Assembly (NCBI GenBank): GCA_947625255.1
Contig: CANQNT010000011.1
Coordinates: forward strand, 48,650 to 112,649
Length of the DNA: 64,000 nucleotides
Source: an uncultured Acetatifactor sp.
GTDB taxonomy: Bacteria; Bacillota; Clostridia; Lachnospirales; Lachnospiraceae
Direction: 5' to 3'
A program made the translations under genes and the position numbers. Positions 8,774 through 17,712 of this stretch are shown here, in pieces (positions within the stretch are counted from its first letter, which is position 1; every line of letters starts with the position of its first letter). A model generated the notes under the pieces. That model searched no databases, had not been told where the DNA came from, and was given only the letters and a program-made list of their open reading frames with translations.

Positions 8774-8816
8774 AGGAGTTGGCCCCAAATGGCCAGGAAA
8801 GGTTGACAAAGTTCTC

Positions 8817-10130
8817 ATGAAAAGAAAAGGATCTCGTTTGATCGCGGCGGGCTTGTGGGTCGTTTTGATCGGCCTTTTGTCCGTGTGCGTACGGATTGCT
8901 TTTACCAAAGAGAAGCTTTTGGATGATGATTTTTGGAAGATAGGCGCGGAAAGCACGCTGGATGGCGGCGGTGTTCCGGAGACGGCGCTGCAGGAGACGG
9001 TTGTGACGGTGGAAGGGCTGGAGCATAGTGAGAACGCGGCAGAGGAGGAGCTGCCGCAGGGCGAGAATGCAGCGGCGGAGGAGCTGCCTTTCTTTGAAGA
9101 ACCGGACGCGGATCATTATGCATACGATTCCTTGTCGGACGCGGAGCGGCTTTGGTATTTGGACATCAACGACGCGTTGGGAAATATGCTTCCCAAACAG
9201 GAATTGAATAAGGAAGGCTTTGATGCGGGACTGGATGAAACGGATATTGACAAGGTGTTCCAGTGCGTGCTGAACGATCATCCGGAATATTTTTATGTGG
9301 AGGGTTATACCTATACAAAATATACCCGGCTGGGGCATTTGGTGAAGCTGGATTTTTCCGGCAGTTTTTCCATGGACGTGGATGAGGCCAGGAGCCGCAG
9401 AGAACAGATTCACCTGGCAGTGGAACAGCTTCTGTCGCAGGCGCCGAAAGATGGGGCTGATTATGAGAAAATCCGCTATGTGTATGAGACGCTGATCCGG
9501 AATACGGAGTACGATCTGGATTCCACGGACAATCAGAATATTTACTCGGTGTTTATCAATCGCGTGTCCGTATGTCAGGGTTATGCCAAGGCCACGCAGT
9601 ATCTTTTGAACCGCATGGGGATCGCTTGTACCATGGTGATCGGGAGCGTGGATACCGGCGAGGGTCATGCCTGGAATCTGGTGAAAGCGGACGGGGATTA
9701 TTATTATCTGGATACCACTTGGGGCGATGCCTCCTATCGCACGAATGGGGAAAGCGCTTTTGTGATGCCGGAAATCAATTATGATTATTTGTGCGTGACC
9801 ACGGACCAGCTTTTCCAGACCCATGTGGTAGGAGGAGTAGTGCCCATGCCCGTCTGTGACAGCATCGAAGACAATTATTATGTGCGGGAAGGGGTTTATT
9901 TTACGGATTTTGAAGAAGAACGGCTTGCCCAGGTCTTTCAAAAAGCCCTGGAGGAGGGGCGCAGGGATGTGACGCTCAAATGCTCCGATCGGATGGTTTA
10001 TGAGAATATGGCGGAGAAGCTCATTGGGGAGCAGGAGATTTTTCACTATTTTGAAGCCGCCGGAGGCCGTATCGCCTATGCGCAAAATGAAAAGCAGTTA
10101 TCTTTGACTTTCTGGATGACAAATGAGTAA
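8817..10130 (+). CDS. Transglutaminase-like secreted or membrane-anchored protein
   Basis: 437 residues. An N-terminal signal or anchor helix (about 9-26) is followed by an acidic low-complexity stretch, a helical region and a transglutaminase-like core. The catalytic triad is visible: Cys in SVCQGYAKA, His in GEGHAWNLV and Asp in YYYLDTTWGD. In Clostridia such proteins are extracytoplasmic; they may be protein cross-linking enzymes or cysteine proteases, and the substrate is unknown. The start is the ATG at 8817; a longer in-frame extension overlaps prfC and is unlikely. The following gene has its own promoter. Confidence 0.8.
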   Translation: MKRKGSRLIAAGLWVVLIGLLSVCVRIAFTKEKLLDDDFWKIGAESTLDGGGVPETALQETVVTVEGLEHSENAAEEELPQGENAAAEELPFFEEPDADHYAYDSLSDAERLWYLDINDALGNMLPKQELNKEGFDAGLDETDIDKVFQCVLNDHPEYFYVEGYTYTKYTRLGHLVKLDFSGSFSMDVDEARSRREQIHLAVEQLLSQAPKDGADYEKIRYVYETLIRNTEYDLDSTDNQNIYSVFINRVSVCQGYAKATQYLLNRMGIACTMVIGSVDTGEGHAWNLVKADGDYYYLDTTWGDASYRTNGESAFVMPEINYDYLCVTTDQLFQTHVVGGVVPMPVCDSIEDNYYVREGVYFTDFEEERLAQVFQKALEEGRRDVTLKCSDRMVYENMAEKLIGEQEIFHYFEAAGGRIAYAQNEKQLSLTFWMTNE

Positions 10131-10144
10131 AAAAATGGTATACT
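10116..10144 (+). promoter_or_regulatory. SigA promoter of asp23-nusB-xseAB run
   Basis: ATGACA at 10116-10121, 17 bases, then TATACT at 10139-10144 with an extended TG element. The -35 box lies in the last codons of the transglutaminase gene. This probably begins the long operon to argR or recN. Confidence 0.7.
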
Positions 10145-10185
10145 TGTAATAATTGATAGAAAAAGGCATAAAGGAGGCCAAGAAG

Positions 10186-10572
10186 ATGGAGAAAGAGGTT
10201 GAGAACATCACGGTGGTTCTGGAAGATGAGAATAGCGGAATCGGAACGGTGAAGATCGCGGACGATGTGGTGGCGATCATTGCCGGGCTGGCTGCCACGG
10301 AGGTTGGTGGAGTGACTTCTCTGGCCGGAAATCTGACCAACGAGCTGATGAGCAAGGTCGGCGTGAAGAGCCTTACCAAGGGCGTGAGAGTGGAAGTAGT
10401 GGACGGAAAGGTGAAGGTGGATCTGGCCCTGACGATGGAATATGGCTACAATATTCCCGAGACTTGTCAGAAAGTGCAGAGTAAGGTAAAGGCGGCCATC
10501 GAGAACATGACGGGCTTAAGCTGTTCGGATGTGAACATTCGGATCGCCGGCATCAATATGAAAAAGGATTAA
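10186..10572 (+). CDS. Asp23/Gls24 family envelope stress protein
   Basis: 128 residues, a single Asp23 domain: an alternating strand-helix pattern with IAGLAATEVGGVTSLAGN near the N-terminus and CSDVNIRIAGI at the end. Proteins of this family (Staphylococcus Asp23, Bacillus YqhY) are abundant, membrane-associated envelope-stress or lipid-homeostasis factors; YqhY also lies next to nusB in Bacillus. The start is the ATG at 10186 with AAAGGAGG at 10171-10178; an upstream TTG is rejected. It is directly followed by nusB. Confidence 0.9.
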   Translation: MEKEVENITVVLEDENSGIGTVKIADDVVAIIAGLAATEVGGVTSLAGNLTNELMSKVGVKSLTKGVRVEVVDGKVKVDLALTMEYGYNIPETCQKVQSKVKAAIENMTGLSCSDVNIRIAGINMKKD

Positions 10573-10584
10573 TAGGGCGAAGCG

Positions 10585-10986
10585 ATGGGAAGGCATGAAC
10601 AGAGGGAACAGATTTTCAAGCTTTTGTTCCGTGCGGAATTCCATAAGAGCGAGGAATTGCCGGAGCAGGTGAAGCTATTCCTGGAAGATGAAGAATCTCA
10701 GGAGATATCTGAAAAAGAAAGAAACTATATTACGCAGAAGCTGGAAGGAATCCTGGAGGTGCTTCCGCGGATCGACGCGCTCTTAAATGAAAAGTCGAAA
10801 GGCTGGGATGTTTCCCGTATGGGCAAGGTGGAGCTGACGGTTTTGCGGCTTGGTGTTTATGAGATTTTGTACGACAGAGACGTGCCCAACGGTGTGGCGA
10901 TTAATGAGGCGGTGGAAATCGCGAAGAAGTACGGGCCGGAGATGTCCGGCGGTTTTGTCAATGCCGTTCTGGCGAAATTTGTATAA
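10585..10986 (+). CDS. nusB: Transcription antitermination factor NusB
   Basis: 133-aa all-helical protein. NusB binds boxA RNA with NusE (S10) to prevent premature termination in rRNA operons. The N-terminal GRHEQREQIFKLLFRAEF and the C-terminal NEAVEIAKKYGPEMSGGFVN blocks are the conserved family signatures. It lies 12 bases after asp23 and three bases before xseA, clearly within an operon. Confidence 0.95.
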   Translation: MGRHEQREQIFKLLFRAEFHKSEELPEQVKLFLEDEESQEISEKERNYITQKLEGILEVLPRIDALLNEKSKGWDVSRMGKVELTVLRLGVYEILYDRDVPNGVAINEAVEIAKKYGPEMSGGFVNAVLAKFV

Positions 10987-10989
10987 GGC

Positions 10990-12219
10990 TTGGTGATTGA
11001 GATTCCGAATATATATTCTGTTACACAAGTAAATGCTTATATTAAAAATATGTTCATACAGGATTATATGCTGCAGTCGATTTCCGTCAGAGGCGAGGTC
11101 AGCAACTGCAAGTATCATTCCTCTGGACATATTTATTTTACCTTGAAAGATTCCCATGGCACGATTTCCTGTGTGATGTTCGCGGGAAATCGTGCGGGTT
11201 TAAGGTTTCGCATGACGGAAGGGCAGCAGGTTGTCGTAAGCGGATCCGTGGATGTCTATGAACGGGATGGAAAATATCAGCTCTATGCGAAGAGAATTAC
11301 TCTGGATGGAGCGGGAGCATTTTACGAGCAGTTTGAGAGGCTCAAACGGGAACTTCAGGAAATGGGAATGTTCGCCCAGGAATATAAGCGGCCCATTCCC
11401 AAATACATTCGCACGCTTGGAGTGGTGACGGCGGATACCGGAGCAGCCATCAGGGATATCATTCAAATCACCAGACGGCGCAATCCCTATGTACAGATTA
11501 TACTATACTCCGCCCTTGTGCAGGGAAAAGCCGCGGCTGAGAGTATTGTTCAGGGAATCCGGGCTTTGGAGCGGATGCGGGTGGACGTGATCATCGTGGG
11601 GCGCGGCGGTGGTTCCATAGAGGATCTTTGGGCTTTCAATGAAAGATGCGTGGCGGAAGCGGTATTTCAGTGCCAGATTCCCGTGATTTCCGCCGTAGGT
11701 CATGAGACGGATACCACGATCGTTGATTTTGTGGCGGATCTGAGGGCTCCCACGCCTTCCGCGGCGGCAGAGCTGGCGGTGGCGGATGTTGGGCAGCTGA
11801 TGGAACGGTTTGCCGGTTATGAGAATATGCTGCGCAAGCTGTTTGTCAGAAAGGTGGCCGCGGAGCGGGAGCGTTGTCTTCAGTATGAACGGGAGCTGCG
11901 GCATTTAAGCCCCGTGGGCAGGATCCGTTCCAATAAGACCTATGTCGCCCAGATGGAAGATCGCATCTGCGGCGGAATGGAGCGGATTTTGAGGGAGCGG
12001 CGGCATATGCTGGCGCTTTACGCGGAGAAGATGAAAGGTTTGTCTCCGCTTGAAAAGCTTTTCAGCGGCTATTCCTATGTGGAAGACGATTTGGGACACA
12101 ATGTGCGTTCCGTGGAGCAGGCACGGGAAGGGGACAAGCTGAAGATTTGGGTAAAGGACGGATGTATCGGAGCTCTTGTGACTGGTACGGCCAGAAAGGA
12201 CAGAGGGAATGATGAGTGA
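10990..12219 (+). CDS. xseA: Exodeoxyribonuclease VII large subunit
   Basis: Catalytic subunit of exonuclease VII, which degrades single-stranded DNA with XseB. 409 aa. The N-terminal OB-fold (IYSVTQVNAYIKNMF, VRGEVSNCKYHSSGHIYF) binds DNA. The central catalytic region has IVGRGGGSIEDLWAFNE and AVGHETDTTIVDFVADLRA, followed by a coiled-coil that holds XseB. The start is a TTG at 10990 or the adjacent GTG at 10993, both with only a weak ribosome site, consistent with coupling to nusB. Confidence 0.95.
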   Translation: MVIEIPNIYSVTQVNAYIKNMFIQDYMLQSISVRGEVSNCKYHSSGHIYFTLKDSHGTISCVMFAGNRAGLRFRMTEGQQVVVSGSVDVYERDGKYQLYAKRITLDGAGAFYEQFERLKRELQEMGMFAQEYKRPIPKYIRTLGVVTADTGAAIRDIIQITRRRNPYVQIILYSALVQGKAAAESIVQGIRALERMRVDVIIVGRGGGSIEDLWAFNERCVAEAVFQCQIPVISAVGHETDTTIVDFVADLRAPTPSAAAELAVADVGQLMERFAGYENMLRKLFVRKVAAERERCLQYERELRHLSPVGRIRSNKTYVAQMEDRICGGMERILRERRHMLALYAEKMKGLSPLEKLFSGYSYVEDDLGHNVRSVEQAREGDKLKIWVKDGCIGALVTGTARKDRGNDE

Positions 12220-12427
12220 GGAAAAGAGGCCATTAAGTCTGGAAGAGAATTTTTCACTGCTGGAACAAGTGATCCAGCGCTTGGAGGACGAGGATATTGC
12301 CCTGGAGGATGCCTTTTCGGCCTATAGCGAGGGAATGAGGATTTTGAAGGAATGCAATGAACAGATCGACAAGGTGGAAAAAAAGGTATTGAAGCTGACG
12401 GAGGACGGGGAACTGCAGGAATTATAA
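12209..12427 (+). CDS. xseB: Exodeoxyribonuclease VII small subunit
   Basis: 72 residues of helical hairpin, the accessory subunit that binds the coiled-coil of XseA. The SLEENFSLLEQVIQRLED start and the LEDAFSAYSEGMRILKEC middle are the family signature. It overlaps the end of xseA by 11 bases, so translation is probably coupled. Two consecutive ATG codons (12209, 12212) are possible starts. Confidence 0.93.
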   Translation: MMSEEKRPLSLEENFSLLEQVIQRLEDEDIALEDAFSAYSEGMRILKECNEQIDKVEKKVLKLTEDGELQEL

Positions 12428-12505
12428 TGGAAATCGGGCAAAGGACGGCGTTGGGGCTTGTGTACCGTGAGACCAGTCCTGGCGCGGTTTGGGAAGGATA
12501 CGTCT

Positions 12506-13414
12506 ATGGAGAATCAGGAATTTAAGGAACAGTTGGGGCAGAAAGTGGAAAGGATCGAAGCCCTTTTGAAGCGTTATCTGCCGCGGGAGACCGGCTATCA
12601 GAAAACGGTGCTGCAGGCCATGAATTATAGTATTCTGGCCGGCGGTAAGCGTCTGCGTCCCATGCTGATGCAGGAGACATACCGTTTGTTTGGCGGGGAA
12701 GGACAGGTGATTGAGCCCTTTATGGCGGCCATTGAAATGATTCATACGTATTCTCTGGTGCATGACGATCTTCCCGCCATGGATAACGACGAATTTCGCA
12801 GAGGACGCAAGACCACCCACGTGGTGTATGGAGAGGCCCTGGCCATTCTGGCGGGTGATGGCTTGCTGAACTTCGCGTTTGAGACGGCGCTGAAGGCCTT
12901 TGCCTTGCCGGAGGCGTCTGGTAACACAGGGAGGCTGGCCAGGGCCTTGACCGTGCTGGCGGCCAAGGCCGGGGTGTATGGAATGATCGGCGGCCAGACG
13001 GCGGATATCGAAGCGGAAGAATGCGAGACCCTGACAAAGGAGCAGCTGCTTTTTATCCATGCCCATAAAACGGCGGCCTTGATCGAGGCGGCCATGATGG
13101 TGGGAGCGATTCTGGCGGGTGCCGGGGAAGCGGAAGTAGACTTGATCGAGAAGTGCGCCTATAATGTGGGAATTGCTTTTCAGATTCAGGACGACATTTT
13201 GGATGTGACGGGTGATACGCGGCTGCTTGGAAAACCCGTTGGGAGCGATGAAAAGAACCATAAGCAGACGTATGTGACGTTGAACGGTCTGGAACGATCC
13301 GCGGAGGAGGTCGCCAGGCTTTCAGAGGAGGCCGTGATGATTCTGGACGGCTTTGAACATCAGAATCCCTATTTGAGAGAATTGATTTTGACACTGATAA
13401 ACCGCCGAAGCTAA
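12506..13414 (+). CDS. ispA: Farnesyl diphosphate synthase (polyprenyl synthetase)
   Basis: Condenses IPP with DMAPP/GPP to farnesyl diphosphate, the primer for undecaprenyl phosphate made by UppS (also in this window). 302 aa. The first aspartate-rich motif DDLPAMD is at about residue 86 and the second, DDILD, at about 228; the GGKRLRPML block near 48 binds IPP. The start is the ATG at 12506 with GGGAAGGA upstream; an earlier GTG at 12458 is less likely. It sits immediately before dxs, which supplies its substrates. Confidence 0.94.
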   Translation: MENQEFKEQLGQKVERIEALLKRYLPRETGYQKTVLQAMNYSILAGGKRLRPMLMQETYRLFGGEGQVIEPFMAAIEMIHTYSLVHDDLPAMDNDEFRRGRKTTHVVYGEALAILAGDGLLNFAFETALKAFALPEASGNTGRLARALTVLAAKAGVYGMIGGQTADIEAEECETLTKEQLLFIHAHKTAALIEAAMMVGAILAGAGEAEVDLIEKCAYNVGIAFQIQDDILDVTGDTRLLGKPVGSDEKNHKQTYVTLNGLERSAEEVARLSEEAVMILDGFEHQNPYLRELILTLINRRS

Positions 13415-13429
13415 GGTGAGGTAAGATAC

Positions 13430-15304
13430 ATGCTGCTGGAAAAAATTGAACAGGTAAACGATATCAAGAAAATTGAAAAATCGGATTGGAATGCACTTGC
13501 CCAGGAGATCCGTGACTTCCTGATTCAGAAGATCAGCGTTACGGGAGGACATTTGGGAGCGAATCTGGGCGCGGTGGAACTGACCATGGCCCTGCATTTG
13601 GCGCTGAATCTGCCGGAGGATAAGATTATCTGGGATGTGGGACATCAGTCTTATACGCACAAGCTTCTTACCGGGCGCAAGGACGGCTTTGATAATTTGC
13701 GCCAATTTCATGGGATGAGCGGCTTCCCAAAGCGGAAGGAAAGTAATTGCGATCCTTTCGACACGGGACATAGTTCCACTTCCATATCGGCCGGGCTGGG
13801 TCTTGTAAAAGCCAGGGATCTTTTGGGAGAGAACCGCGTCATTGTTTCCGTCATCGGAGACGGTTCCCTGACTGGAGGAATGGCTTATGAAGCCCTGAAC
13901 AACGCGGCGGAGCTGGAAACGAATTTTATCATTGTTTTAAACGATAACAATATGTCGATTTCCCAGAATGTGGGCGGCATGTCGAAGTATTTGAACAATA
14001 TCCGCACGGCCAGCGGTTATCTGGATTTAAAGGAAGGGATTTATAACGCCCTGATGGGAACCCGGGGAGGAACCGGCGTGGTGGCAAAGATTCGCCGTGC
14101 CAAGAGCAGCTTTAAGCAGCTGGTGATTCCGGGAATGTTATATGAAGATATGGGAATCACTTACTTAGGGCCTGTGGATGGTCACGATATTCCGGGAATG
14201 GTTCGTGTCATCGGCGATGCCAGGCGTGTAAAAGGTCCCGTGCTGGTTCATGTGCTGACACAAAAAGGCAAGGGCTACGCGCCTGCGGAACGCCATCCGG
14301 CAAGGTTTCATGGGGCGGAGCCTTTTGATATCGCTACCGGTCTCCCGTCACATCCCAGAACGGTGGCAAATTATACGGATGTGTTTTCGACTGTGATGTG
14401 CAAGCTGGGGGCACGGGATGAAAAGGTGGTGGCCATTACGGCCGCCATGCCGGACGGTACGGGCCTGAAACGTTTCCGCAACATGTATCCGGACCGGTTT
14501 TTTGACGTGGGGATTGCGGAGGAGCATGCAGTGACCTTTGCGGCGGGGCTTGCGGCCGGAGGACTGAAGCCGATTGTTGCCATCTATTCTTCTTTTTTAC
14601 AAAGAGCCTATGATCAAATTCTCCACGATGTCTGTCTGCAGAATCTGCCGGTGATTTTTGCCATTGACCGGGCCGGCCTGGTGGGCAGTGATGGAGAAAC
14701 GCACCAGGGAATTTTTGATTTTTCTTATCTTTCCTGTATTCCCAATATGCATATTTGCGCGCCGAAGAACAAATGGGAGCTGTCGGATATGCTGAAGTTC
14801 GCGCTGCGGCTGTCGGCGCCGATTGCCATTCGCTATCCTCGCGGTGAGGCTTATGCCGGACTTAAGGAATTCCGGGCGCCCATAGAGCTGGGACGGGCGG
14901 AATGGATTTATCGGGAAAGCGAAATCGCTTTGTTCGCGGTGGGAAGTATGGTTAAAACCGCGGAGGGGGTGCGGCAGAAGCTGAAAGAGCTCGGTTATCA
15001 GGTGAGTTTGGTGAATGCCCGCTTTGTGAAGCCCATCGACGAGGAAGCGGTGCTGGGGGCCTGCGAGGATCATGATCTGATTGTCAGTCTGGAAGAAAAC
15101 GTGATGAGCGGCGGCTTCGGGGAAAAGGTTCTCGATTGCCTGGAGAGGAACTTTAAAAAGAATTTGTATTTGAATATTTCCCTGCCGGACGCGTATGTAG
15201 AGCATGGCAACGTGGAACAGTTAAAAAAGGAGCTTGGTATCGATGCGGACGGCATCGTGGCGAGCGTGTTGGAATGTCTGAAAAGGGGAGAAGCCAAAAA
15301 TTAA
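13430..15304 (+). CDS. dxs: 1-deoxy-D-xylulose-5-phosphate synthase
   Basis: First enzyme of the MEP isoprenoid pathway; joins pyruvate and glyceraldehyde 3-phosphate using thiamine diphosphate. 624 aa, full length. The thiamine-binding motif GDGSLTGGMAYEALNNA is near residue 145, the transketolase-like pyrimidine-binding domain has IAEEHAVTFAAGLA near 365 and the C-terminal transketolase domain ends the protein. It follows ispA by 15 bases; dxr for the second step lies 15 kb away. Confidence 0.96.
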   Translation: MLLEKIEQVNDIKKIEKSDWNALAQEIRDFLIQKISVTGGHLGANLGAVELTMALHLALNLPEDKIIWDVGHQSYTHKLLTGRKDGFDNLRQFHGMSGFPKRKESNCDPFDTGHSSTSISAGLGLVKARDLLGENRVIVSVIGDGSLTGGMAYEALNNAAELETNFIIVLNDNNMSISQNVGGMSKYLNNIRTASGYLDLKEGIYNALMGTRGGTGVVAKIRRAKSSFKQLVIPGMLYEDMGITYLGPVDGHDIPGMVRVIGDARRVKGPVLVHVLTQKGKGYAPAERHPARFHGAEPFDIATGLPSHPRTVANYTDVFSTVMCKLGARDEKVVAITAAMPDGTGLKRFRNMYPDRFFDVGIAEEHAVTFAAGLAAGGLKPIVAIYSSFLQRAYDQILHDVCLQNLPVIFAIDRAGLVGSDGETHQGIFDFSYLSCIPNMHICAPKNKWELSDMLKFALRLSAPIAIRYPRGEAYAGLKEFRAPIELGRAEWIYRESEIALFAVGSMVKTAEGVRQKLKELGYQVSLVNARFVKPIDEEAVLGACEDHDLIVSLEENVMSGGFGEKVLDCLERNFKKNLYLNISLPDAYVEHGNVEQLKKELGIDADGIVASVLECLKRGEAKN

Positions 15305-15340
15305 TAACGGAAAATACGGCTTCCCTGGAAAAGAACGTGG

Positions 15341-16252
15341 ATGAAAGAACGATTGGATTATTTGCTGGTGACGCAGGGACTGGCTCCTTCCAGGGAAAAG
15401 GCGAAAGCCCTGATCGTATCCGGCCAGGTTTATGTGGACGGAAATCGGGTGTGTAAGGCCGGGAGTGCTTTTGAACCGGGAGAGGTCCGGATCGAGGTTC
15501 GGGGCGAGGTGCTTCCCTTTGTAAGCCGCGGGGGATGGAAGCTGGAGAAAGCTTGTAAGCGCTGGAACATTTCCCTCGAAGGATTGGTGTGCATGGATAT
15601 TGGGGCTTCCACAGGCGGTTTTACGGATTGTATGCTGCAGCATGGAGCGAAAAAGGTGTATGCCGTAGACGTGGGCTATGGTCAGTTGGCGGAAAAGCTG
15701 TTGGCGGATCCCCGTGTCGTGAATATGGAAAAGACAAATTTTCGTTATCTGACCGGAAAGGACGTGGAAGAGATTCCGGATTTTGCCGGCGTGGACGTTT
15801 CCTTCATTTCTTTGACGAAGATACTGCTTCCGGCCAGAAATCTTTTAAAGGACGGGGCACAGATGGTCTGCCTGATCAAACCGCAGTTTGAAGCCGGCAG
15901 GGACAAGGTAGGAAAAAAGGGTGTGGTGAAATCTCCCGCCATTCATAGGGAAGTGTTGGCGAAGGTGACAGACTTCGCTTCTTTGGTTGGGTTTGAAATC
16001 CTGCATTTGGATTTTTCCCCCATCAAGGGACCGGAAGGAAATATCGAGTATTTGCTGCATCTTCAGAAAAAAGGAACCGGTGAAGCATCCGGTGCGGACG
16101 GGTTCAGGGCCCGGACGGAGAGCCGGGAGGAGGCGCTGGTTCGGGATCGGGCGGCGCGGGCGCAGGGCATGGAGGATATGAGGCGGTGGCAGACCAGAAT
16201 CTGGCAGACCGTGGAGAGCGCCCATCAGGAATTGGATGAGAAAGCGCGCTGA
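15341..16252 (+). CDS. tlyA: TlyA family rRNA 2'-O-methyltransferase
   Basis: 303 aa. An N-terminal S4 RNA-binding domain (RLDYLLVTQGLAPSREKAKA, about 3-60) is followed by an FtsJ-like methyltransferase domain with the SAM-binding motif DIGASTGGFTDCMLQHGA near 85-100. Mycobacterial TlyA methylates 16S and 23S rRNA cytidines and affects capreomycin sensitivity; many Firmicute members lie in this same dxs-tlyA-nadK-argR-recN cluster. It overlaps or nearly touches nadK. Confidence 0.93.
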   Translation: MKERLDYLLVTQGLAPSREKAKALIVSGQVYVDGNRVCKAGSAFEPGEVRIEVRGEVLPFVSRGGWKLEKACKRWNISLEGLVCMDIGASTGGFTDCMLQHGAKKVYAVDVGYGQLAEKLLADPRVVNMEKTNFRYLTGKDVEEIPDFAGVDVSFISLTKILLPARNLLKDGAQMVCLIKPQFEAGRDKVGKKGVVKSPAIHREVLAKVTDFASLVGFEILHLDFSPIKGPEGNIEYLLHLQKKGTGEASGADGFRARTESREEALVRDRAARAQGMEDMRRWQTRIWQTVESAHQELDEKAR

Positions 16253-16265
16253 CGGAGGAGGAGAG

Positions 16266-17117
16266 TTGAAGCATTTTGTGATTTATACGAATGAGCATAA
16301 GGATCCGGAGCTGGTGATGACGGCCCGTATACAGCATTATTTGATCGGCAAGGGACAGTCTGCCGGCGTTTACCTGGGCGGTTCAAAGCCGGCAAAGGGA
16401 GCGTGGGAATCCTTGTCCTTTGTCGGAACGGATTGTTTGATCGTGCTGGGAGGTGATGGCACCATGCTGCAGGCGGCCAGGGATGTGATGGGAGACCAGG
16501 TGCCATTGGTGGGTGTGAATCTGGGAACTCTCGGATATATGACGGAGGTGGAGCCTGCTCATCTGGAGGAGGCGCTGGATCGCCTGATTGACGGAAATTA
16601 TCAGGTGGAAAGCCGTATGATGCTGCATGGGAGAATATTGCCCGGGGCGGAAACCACCATGGAGGAGTGGGCCCTGAATGATATCGTGATTTCCAGAAGT
16701 GGGCCCTTGCAGATTTTAAAATTTAACATCTATGTAAATGGAATGTTTTTAAAGGATTATCATGCTGACGGGGTCATTGTTACCACTCCCACCGGTTCCA
16801 CCGGATATAATCTGTCGGCAGGCGGACCGATTGTGGAGCCGAAGGCCAGACTGATGATGCTGACACCGATTTGCCCCCACACGTTGAACCAGAGGAGCAT
16901 TATTTTGTCCCCGGAAGATGTGGTGGAGATTGAGATATCGGAAGGCCGGGACGGACAGGATCAGTTGGTGGAAGCCAGTTTTGACGGCGGCCACGCGGTC
17001 ACGCTACATACGGGCGACTGGATCCGTATCGCGGGCGCGGATAAGACCACACGTTTTATTCGTCTGGATCAGGTGAGCTTTTTGGAAGTTTTGCACAAGA
17101 AGTTAAGTGAGGGATGA
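16266..17117 (+). CDS. nadK: NAD kinase
   Basis: Phosphorylates NAD to NADP. The conserved GGDGTMLQAAR motif lies near residue 63, the diacylglycerol-kinase-like NADGVIVTTPTGSTGYNLSA-type block (here beginning HADGVIVTT) near 165-185. About 283 aa. The start favoured is TTG at 16266 because GGAGGAGG lies just before it; the in-frame ATG at 16236 overlaps tlyA and places that ribosome site inside the coding region. It overlaps the region just before argR by a few bases. Confidence 0.93.
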   Translation: MKHFVIYTNEHKDPELVMTARIQHYLIGKGQSAGVYLGGSKPAKGAWESLSFVGTDCLIVLGGDGTMLQAARDVMGDQVPLVGVNLGTLGYMTEVEPAHLEEALDRLIDGNYQVESRMMLHGRILPGAETTMEEWALNDIVISRSGPLQILKFNIYVNGMFLKDYHADGVIVTTPTGSTGYNLSAGGPIVEPKARLMMLTPICPHTLNQRSIILSPEDVVEIEISEGRDGQDQLVEASFDGGHAVTLHTGDWIRIAGADKTTRFIRLDQVSFLEVLHKKLSEG

Positions 17118-17121
17118 GCGG

Positions 17122-17652
17122 ATGAAAAAGGCAAGACATGAGAAAATCCTGGAGCTGATTCAAACGTATCAGATAGAGACACAGGAGGAGCTGGCGGTCC
17201 TTTTGGGGAAAGAGGGATATCCGGTGACGCAGGCTACGATTTCCAGAGATATCCGGCGATTGGGTTTGGAGAAAGTTTCGTCTGGAAACGGCGGGCAGAG
17301 ATATATGGCATCCGCGTCCGGTGAGCGAAGCGGCATAGGGGATGACGAACTTCCCGCGGGTCTGAAATTTGAGGTATCCGCATCCGCTGATCGGGCACCC
17401 GGACAGGAAAAATACATTCGCGTATTGCGGGAAGGCTTTGTTTCCATGGACATGGCGCAGAATATTTTGGTGATCAAGACGGTGTCGGGCATGGCGATGG
17501 CGGTGGCGGCCGCGTTGGATGCCTTGCGGTTTCCCGAGGTGGTGGGCAGCATCGCGGGAGATGACACGATCATGGCCGCGGTGCGGACCGTGGAGGATAC
17601 AAACCGCCTGATGGAGAAAATCCAAGGGATGATCGTGGGAAACAAGGACTGA
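17122..17652 (+). CDS. argR: Arginine repressor ArgR
   Basis: Hexameric arginine-sensing repressor of arginine biosynthesis and activator of catabolism. The N-terminal winged helix (residues about 1-70, with VTQATISRDIRRLGLEKV) binds ARG boxes; the C-terminal domain binds arginine, with GSIAGDDTIMAAV near 150. 176 aa, somewhat longer than the usual ~150 because of an insert between the two domains (about 65-95). The start is the ATG at 17122 after GAGGGATGAGCGG. Its position before recN is conserved in many Firmicutes. Confidence 0.93.
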   Translation: MKKARHEKILELIQTYQIETQEELAVLLGKEGYPVTQATISRDIRRLGLEKVSSGNGGQRYMASASGERSGIGDDELPAGLKFEVSASADRAPGQEKYIRVLREGFVSMDMAQNILVIKTVSGMAMAVAAALDALRFPEVVGSIAGDDTIMAAVRTVEDTNRLMEKIQGMIVGNKD

Positions 17653-17712
17653 AAAAGCGGTGCGTGACCTATCATTGTATACGGCGGTAATCGGGGAAGG
17701 CAAGGAGGAAAT

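Noticed and set aside
8700..10085. 461-codon open frame on the minus strand
   Set aside because: It is opposite the transglutaminase gene and the end of prfC, has no ribosome site and a His/Ile/Arg-rich composition typical of an antisense shadow.
12422..13261. 279-codon minus-strand frame
   Set aside because: Mirror frame of ispA; no ribosome site.
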